Position numbers and translations under genes: made by a program. From Candidatus Thorarchaeota archaeon (GTDB lineage Archaea > Asgardarchaeota > Thorarchaeia > Thorarchaeales > Thorarchaeaceae): DNA of 10,757 bases. Under the pieces are notes generated by a model. It saw nothing but the letters and a program-made list of their open reading frames with translations. It did no database searches and was not told where the DNA came from. Shown in pieces: positions 6,664 to 10,757 of the stretch (position 1 is its first letter; each line of letters begins with the position of its first letter). Location: contig JAEOSL010000118.1 in the NCBI GenBank assembly GCA_016840385.1, positions 1-10,757 of the forward strand. The letters run 5' to 3'.

Positions 6664-6822
6664 TACTAGATTCACCAAAATTGTCTATTTCTTGCTTATC
6701 TTGCCCGTTCAAAGCACAACTTGAATGTTTCCAATTGGTATACAATACTACATAGTTTTTCAGAACTGATAAAAGGATAGAGAGTAATCAGGGTTGATGC
6801 TGTTGATGTATAGTGATTACTT
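6664..6822. promoter_or_regulatory. Divergent intergenic region between flavoprotein and surface-protein genes
   Basis: This 159-base region has no gene of its own. AT-rich candidates for promoters are TTGTATACC on the minus strand (about 6743 to 6735) for the flavoprotein and TGATAAAAGG (about 6768-6777) or TGTATAG (6807-6813) on the plus strand for the surface protein. None is convincing alone. If TGTATAG is the box in use, transcription would begin after ATG 6823 and the surface protein would start further downstream. Confidence 0.3.
6672..6676 (-). promoter_or_regulatory. Shine-Dalgarno supporting ATG 6663 for the flavoprotein
   Basis: Minus-strand GGTGA (6676 to 6672) stands 8 bases before ATG 6663. 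It matches the archaeal anti-Shine-Dalgarno and overlaps the GTG that a longer start choice would use, so it argues for ATG 6663. Confidence 0.55.
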
Positions 6823-9800
6823 ATGAGGATGCAAGGACCGAGTTATGCGTCAATAAGAGGAGAGAGAATAGTATTGTCACCTTCTACAATCACTTCTAGA
6901 AAATCAAGTCCATTCAGACCTGAATCAAAATCGATGAATAGTGATAGCGGATATCTTATTCGCTTATTCACTATCTCTGTTGCACTGATTATCTTACTTG
7001 TACCATTATCCATGAATGGAGGATCAAGTAATTCCGTGGTGACTCAACCGGTATTGGATGATCATTCAGTTTTTGTTGAAGGTGAGGATTTCATCTATTA
7101 CGGTCTACCTGCTACAAATATCCGAATTGAGGTGGGAGAGATTTCAGGATATAGTGGTTTTGCTTACATCAATGAAGCAGAAAGTAAGTTGTATTTCGTC
7201 GACGTGACAAATGATATTACAATGGATATCGATTTACCCGTTGGTGCCAAGGCTAACGGATATTATCTTAGGGGCTATGATGTTGATCTAGATGGTGATA
7301 CGGAATTTTTCCTGCGCAATTATGTCAATTCTACATACTACATCCTGATGGTAGACATTGATGATGGAAAAGTCTTGGAATACCCGATGCCTATCACTTT
7401 TCCTATCATTCAGGGTTTCGGTCTTTTCAATGGGGATGATGCATACCCAGACCTATTGATACAGAGTGTGCAAAATTGGGACAATTTCATAACTTTTGAT
7501 GTGATGGCAAATAAGACAATTGGGACATTTCTAACGAGCGACAGTTACGGGGTTACTGTAGGTCGCTTTGCCAGTGCATCTGAAGATTCAATTGCTCTGA
7601 TCAATGAAATGGGAACTTCAGACCAACTGAATATCACAGTTGTGGAGGGTGACGGGACACAAGTAGTCAATGATATTCTTACTTCAACTGTCCAAGACTT
7701 GGTGACTTTCAAATATGGGGGTGGTTTAGATGAAATTGCTACAATCCAATCCAACGGATATCTTACCGTATATGATGGACTGGCACTCGGAGTTGTCTTT
7801 AATGAGTTGGTTGATCCCTTGATAAGTGACCGCAGATTCATTGAAACTGGCGACTTCAATGTTGATTCTCAGGATGACCTTATTGTTATCAGTAAAGATC
7901 AAGAGACGGCATATTTCAGAAATGGAAATGATGGGACTCCGATTCGAGAGGTTGGCAATGTCTTTACACATAATTCAACGAATGTCGCTGTAGGATACAT
8001 GGATCATGATACTATTCAGGACGTGGCTCTTGGAACAACATTTGGAGCGTTGGGTACAATCCGGGGTTCTGATGGCGAATATGCCAATCTAGAGTACTTG
8101 ATAGATATTCAATTTTTTGCAGCATCTCAAATACTAAGTTTAGATGCAAATCATGATAATAGAGAAGATGTCTTTTGCAGGGTAGCTAGTGATGTATTTC
8201 TAATTTTGAGTGATAGAACTGACCCATCAATAGAACAACTACCATTAGACCCCGTTCATCCAACTACTCTCGACGATTATATCACAATTGAAGTTCAGGT
8301 AAATGAATCCTCAAGCATAGAATATGCAGATATTTGGATGAAACCTCCAGGTGGTAGCATATGGTATCAACCTCAAGAGGAGATGTTCGCATCATCAACA
8401 GAAGGGTTGTACTATGCAATCATTGGCGATTTGGTTCCTGGAGATTATGAATACTATATTGAGATTCAGGACAGTTATCTAAATACCGGGGAAATGGGAA
8501 ACGCAACTCATCCACAGGTATTTTCCGTGTCTGGTGATTTCGTCTGGGAGATTGATAAGACTGGAACCGATTATGTGGGAAAACAATACCACCAGTCGGA
8601 CAATGGTAATTTCTCTAATGGTCGACCCGCAATCTATACTATTGAGAGGGCAAGTGGTGATAAGGACCTGACTCTCATCAAATACTCCATAGGTGGGGGA
8701 ATATATGATTCTCGTACTATTGTGAATCCCAGTGGAACTGATTTCGATAACTTTGCCGTCTTTACAGCGATGTTAGATGGGGACAATGTTCTAGATATCA
8801 TAGTCTTAGACTATCATTTGGATGGCGGAATCCTGAGGTACACAGCATTTCATGGAAGTAATTTCTCTCTGATGGGAGATGGTACGGTCCCGTATCCATA
8901 CAGTAGCTTCAACTACCTTGGTGTATTCGACGATGACGGGGACGGTAATCAAGAGTTATTCCTAGTTTCTGACACGTACCCATACGGTGTCATCAAGATG
9001 GACTCTGATCTCAGTTGGACAGGAGTAGACCTACCACAGAGTAACAACAGCAGATATAGAGTCGAAGGTTTTGCTGTTGCTAGCGGCGCACCATCTGGGT
9101 ACATTGGCATCATTAGAGGGCATAAGCAAATAGACATCTTATCTGCTGACTTGGTCTATTCACACTCATTGGCAATAAACATGAGTGCGTTACCCATTAT
9201 GGAAGTTGCAGGTATTAGCACCATGTACAATGCTACTACAGGAGAGAATCAATTTGTGGCAGGTTTCACTTACTGGAATGGTTCTGATCCAACAGGACGC
9301 ATCTTTATTTTCGACAGCTCAACGACAAATGTGAACAACACACCTGTCTACCAAATACCTCATCATCCCATCACTTTTCTTTATCCAGCTGATGTTACTG
9401 GAGATGAATCGGACGAGTTGTTCCTTAAGTTGATTGGCGAATTGTTATTAACTGATCCAGGTTCAGCTCTCACAACTTTGTGGTCAGCACCTGTGACCGG
9501 GGCAGAACCCCTTAGTGCAATAATCACCGACTTTGATGGTGACACTTATGATGAGTTCATCTTGTTCACAGATCAGGATGAGCTTCTGACCCAAGTATCA
9601 TTCACTGGAGAGGTGGAGTGGACAGTAATAGTGGGAGAGGTACACAATCCCCTACTTCTTGGAAATATCGATTCGATTCCTGGCGAAGAGATCTTTGCTT
9701 ATCCTATCTCCACCGTTACAAACTTCACACTTGGTGCGATGAGAAATCTTGATACTCACTATGTCTTGGATGTAACCGTAGAATTACAAGTACCAGTGGT

Positions 9801-10757
9801 TGAACAGGGACAACAGTTCGATGCAATTGTCAGAGTTTTGAATATCTATAGTGAAAATATCACGGATGCCTCAGTCTATCTGAACGTACACTATATGACC
9901 TCAGGAGGACCTGAATTCAACACATTCGCTCTCTATTATGGATGGTTCACACAACAATACTGGGGAATTACTGATGCAGGTTGGCCTATGGGTTATGCTA
10001 ATCTGAGCGTTTCCATCGATCATGAATACTATCACCAATATGAGGAATTGTTCATTGATGCCGTGACGGTGAGAAGTGTGCTCCGTGTTGAAATCGAAAC
10101 TCCTCTATCCATAATCCAAGGAAACAACATGAGCATAGTTGTTCGAGTTTATGACAATCGTGATACATTAGTAGAGGATGCCACAGTAGAAGTTATCCTT
10201 GGTGGTTTTGTTCAAGGAGCAACACTCTCTGAATTAGAGTATGTAGTTGATTATCCTGAAGTACAGCTCAGTCCAGGGGAACACAATGTTGAAGCAATAG
10301 CAGATCACCCGTATGCAGTGGGTACTGCGAGTTTTGAGAAAGTGATCAATGTTCAGCTCCTTTCATCCTCGTTGAAATTGAGCACAAACTTTCCAGCAGC
10401 TGTCCAACAGGAGGATTTAGTGACTTCATGGTTCATTATTACAGACCAATATGACGTCCCCGTAGAAGGAGCTACGGTATCTTTGGTTAGTGGACCACAT
10501 GAATTTAACCTTGTGGAAAGTAGTAGTGACCCTGGTAGCTATGACTTCAATCACCCAATCAACCTAGGTTTAGGATATCAGACTTTCGAAGTTCGAATTG
10601 AATCACCGAATGTTGTGGGAGTTCTCATAACTGAAATCAGCTTTGAAGTTCTTGGTGACCTTGAATTCTTTGTATCATTCAGTCCTGAGGAACCAGTTCA
10701 AGGACAGCAACTCTATATCACGGTCAGTGCTATTGATGCGTTTGGCAATCCAGTTCC
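6823..10757 (+). CDS. Giant exported surface protein with beta-propellers and Ig-like stalk repeats, N-terminal part (runs off the right edge)
   Basis: The frame is open from ATG 6823 to the window end, 1311 codons, with no stop. A hydrophobic helix encoded at 6964-7014 follows Arg, giving a signal peptide or N-terminal anchor. ATG 6934 would leave a normal 10-residue head; ATG 6823 adds 37 Ser/Arg-rich residues; TTG 6874 lies 11 bases after AGGAG. I took the longest frame. Next comes a propeller-like region (about 7080-8220) with FG-GAP-type calcium loops such as DVDLDGDTE (7279-7305) and GDFNVDSQDD (7849-7878). An Ig-like domain follows (8245-8530), then a second propeller (about 8536-9765; DDDGDGNQE at 8929-8955, DFDGDTYDE at 9529-9555), then Ig-like repeats. 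About 16 Asn-X-Ser/Thr sequons and a single cysteine (8176) fit a glycosylated archaeal cell-surface protein. Probably adhesion, sensing or S-layer associated; the C-terminal anchor is outside the window. Confidence 0.85.
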   Translation, partial: MRMQGPSYASIRGERIVLSPSTITSRKSSPFRPESKSMNSDSGYLIRLFTISVALIILLVPLSMNGGSSNSVVTQPVLDDHSVFVEGEDFIYYGLPATNIRIEVGEISGYSGFAYINEAESKLYFVDVTNDITMDIDLPVGAKANGYYLRGYDVDLDGDTEFFLRNYVNSTYYILMVDIDDGKVLEYPMPITFPIIQGFGLFNGDDAYPDLLIQSVQNWDNFITFDVMANKTIGTFLTSDSYGVTVGRFASASEDSIALINEMGTSDQLNITVVEGDGTQVVNDILTSTVQDLVTFKYGGGLDEIATIQSNGYLTVYDGLALGVVFNELVDPLISDRRFIETGDFNVDSQDDLIVISKDQETAYFRNGNDGTPIREVGNVFTHNSTNVAVGYMDHDTIQDVALGTTFGALGTIRGSDGEYANLEYLIDIQFFAASQILSLDANHDNREDVFCRVASDVFLILSDRTDPSIEQLPLDPVHPTTLDDYITIEVQVNESSSIEYADIWMKPPGGSIWYQPQEEMFASSTEGLYYAIIGDLVPGDYEYYIEIQDSYLNTGEMGNATHPQVFSVSGDFVWEIDKTGTDYVGKQYHQSDNGNFSNGRPAIYTIERASGDKDLTLIKYSIGGGIYDSRTIVNPSGTDFDNFAVFTAMLDGDNVLDIIVLDYHLDGGILRYTAFHGSNFSLMGDGTVPYPYSSFNYLGVFDDDGDGNQELFLVSDTYPYGVIKMDSDLSWTGVDLPQSNNSRYRVEGFAVASGAPSGYIGIIRGHKQIDILSADLVYSHSLAINMSALPIMEVAGISTMYNATTGENQFVAGFTYWNGSDPTGRIFIFDSSTTNVNNTPVYQIPHHPITFLYPADVTGDESDELFLKLIGELLLTDPGSALTTLWSAPVTGAEPLSAIITDFDGDTYDEFILFTDQDELLTQVSFTGEVEWTVIVGEVHNPLLLGNIDSIPGEEIFAYPISTVTNFTLGAMRNLDTHYVLDVTVELQVPVVEQGQQFDAIVRVLNIYSENITDASVYLNVHYMTSGGPEFNTFALYYGWFTQQYWGITDAGWPMGYANLSVSIDHEYYHQYEELFIDAVTVRSVLRVEIETPLSIIQGNNMSIVVRVYDNRDTLVEDATVEVILGGFVQGATLSELEYVVDYPEVQLSPGEHNVEAIADHPYAVGTASFEKVINVQLLSSSLKLSTNFPAAVQQEDLVTSWFIITDQYDVPVEGATVSLVSGPHEFNLVESSSDPGSYDFNHPINLGLGYQTFEVRIESPNVVGVLITEISFEVLGDLEFFVSFSPEEPVQGQQLYITVSAIDAFGNPV
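9781..10757 (+). repeat. Tandem Ig-like protein repeats, period about 96-104 residues
   Basis: Four copies of a diverged unit start near 9793, 10108, 10393 and 10690. Each opens with a Pro/Val strand and a Gln-Gly turn (EQGQQ, IQGNN, VQQED, VQGQQ), then alternating hydrophobics (for example IVVRVYDN). In the full copies a D/E-A/G-A-T-V or DASV strand follows. The Gln positions at 9805, 10117, 10405 and 10699 give spacings of 312, 288 and 294 bases. The fourth copy is cut by the edge. The similarity is at protein level only; the DNA is not repetitive, so the array is old. Such arrays act as rigid spacers that hold a head domain away from the cell. Confidence 0.65.

Noticed and set aside
7545..7859. 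Minus-strand open frames at 7545-7859, 7726-7971 and 8949-9137
   Set aside because: They lie opposite the continuous surface-protein frame, which shows coherent propeller motifs throughout. The antisense translations have no recognisable features.
7080..9765. Calling the surface protein an integrin or an FG-GAP protein with a named function
   Set aside because: The Asp-rich loops support propeller blades, but such blades occur in many adhesins, enzymes and S-layer proteins; nothing here fixes a ligand.
1..10757. CRISPR array, insertion sequence, prophage or defence cassette
   Set aside because: No spaced direct repeats, transposase or integrase motifs, terminal repeats or recognised defence proteins are present on either strand.

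Overview
The window reads as moderately AT-rich archaeal chromosome. The case for archaea is indirect: Shine-Dalgarno matches (GGAGG, GGTGA) and TATA-like boxes about 27-40 bases upstream of starts sit side by side, a bare oligo-T run follows a gene end, TTG and GTG starts are common, and there is a giant secreted protein rich in Asn-X-Ser/Thr sequons. An Asgard-type (for example Thorarchaeia-like) or other mesophilic euryarchaeal host would fit, but no phylogenetic marker is present. I see no rRNA, tRNA, CRISPR array, transposase or phage gene.

Layout, left to right. (1) 1-277, minus: start of a small multi-pass membrane protein cut by the window edge. (2) 416-1018, plus: a 200-residue soluble, mostly helical protein I do not recognise, divergent from gene 1. 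(3) 1032-3897, minus: a two-gene tldD-tldE operon for the TldD/TldE (PmbA) metalloprotease. TldD carries HESCGH and a candidate third zinc-ligand cysteine; TldE lacks the zinc motif. The tldE start is best placed at GTG 2414, one base past the tldD stop, behind a strong Shine-Dalgarno. (4) 4081-4695, minus: a Nudix hydrolase with a complete Nudix box, followed by an oligo-T terminator. (5) 4805-5299, plus: a divergent macro-domain-like protein, transcribed away from the Nudix gene. (6) 5302-6663, minus: a CoA-disulfide reductase/NADH oxidase-family flavoprotein. (7) 6823 to the right edge, plus: the first about 1,300 codons of a very large exported protein. It has a signal/anchor helix, two FG-GAP-like beta-propellers separated by an Ig-like domain, then a stalk of Ig-like repeats about 100 residues long.

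Only tldD-tldE forms a clear functional unit. The Nudix/macro divergent pair might share nucleotide or ADP-ribose chemistry, but that is inference. The flavoprotein (thiol/NAD(P)H redox) and the surface protein appear to be single transcription units. Genes are tightly packed: there is no gene-free stretch over 300 bases, and three gene pairs meet or nearly meet tail-to-tail or head-to-tail with gaps of 1 to 13 bases.
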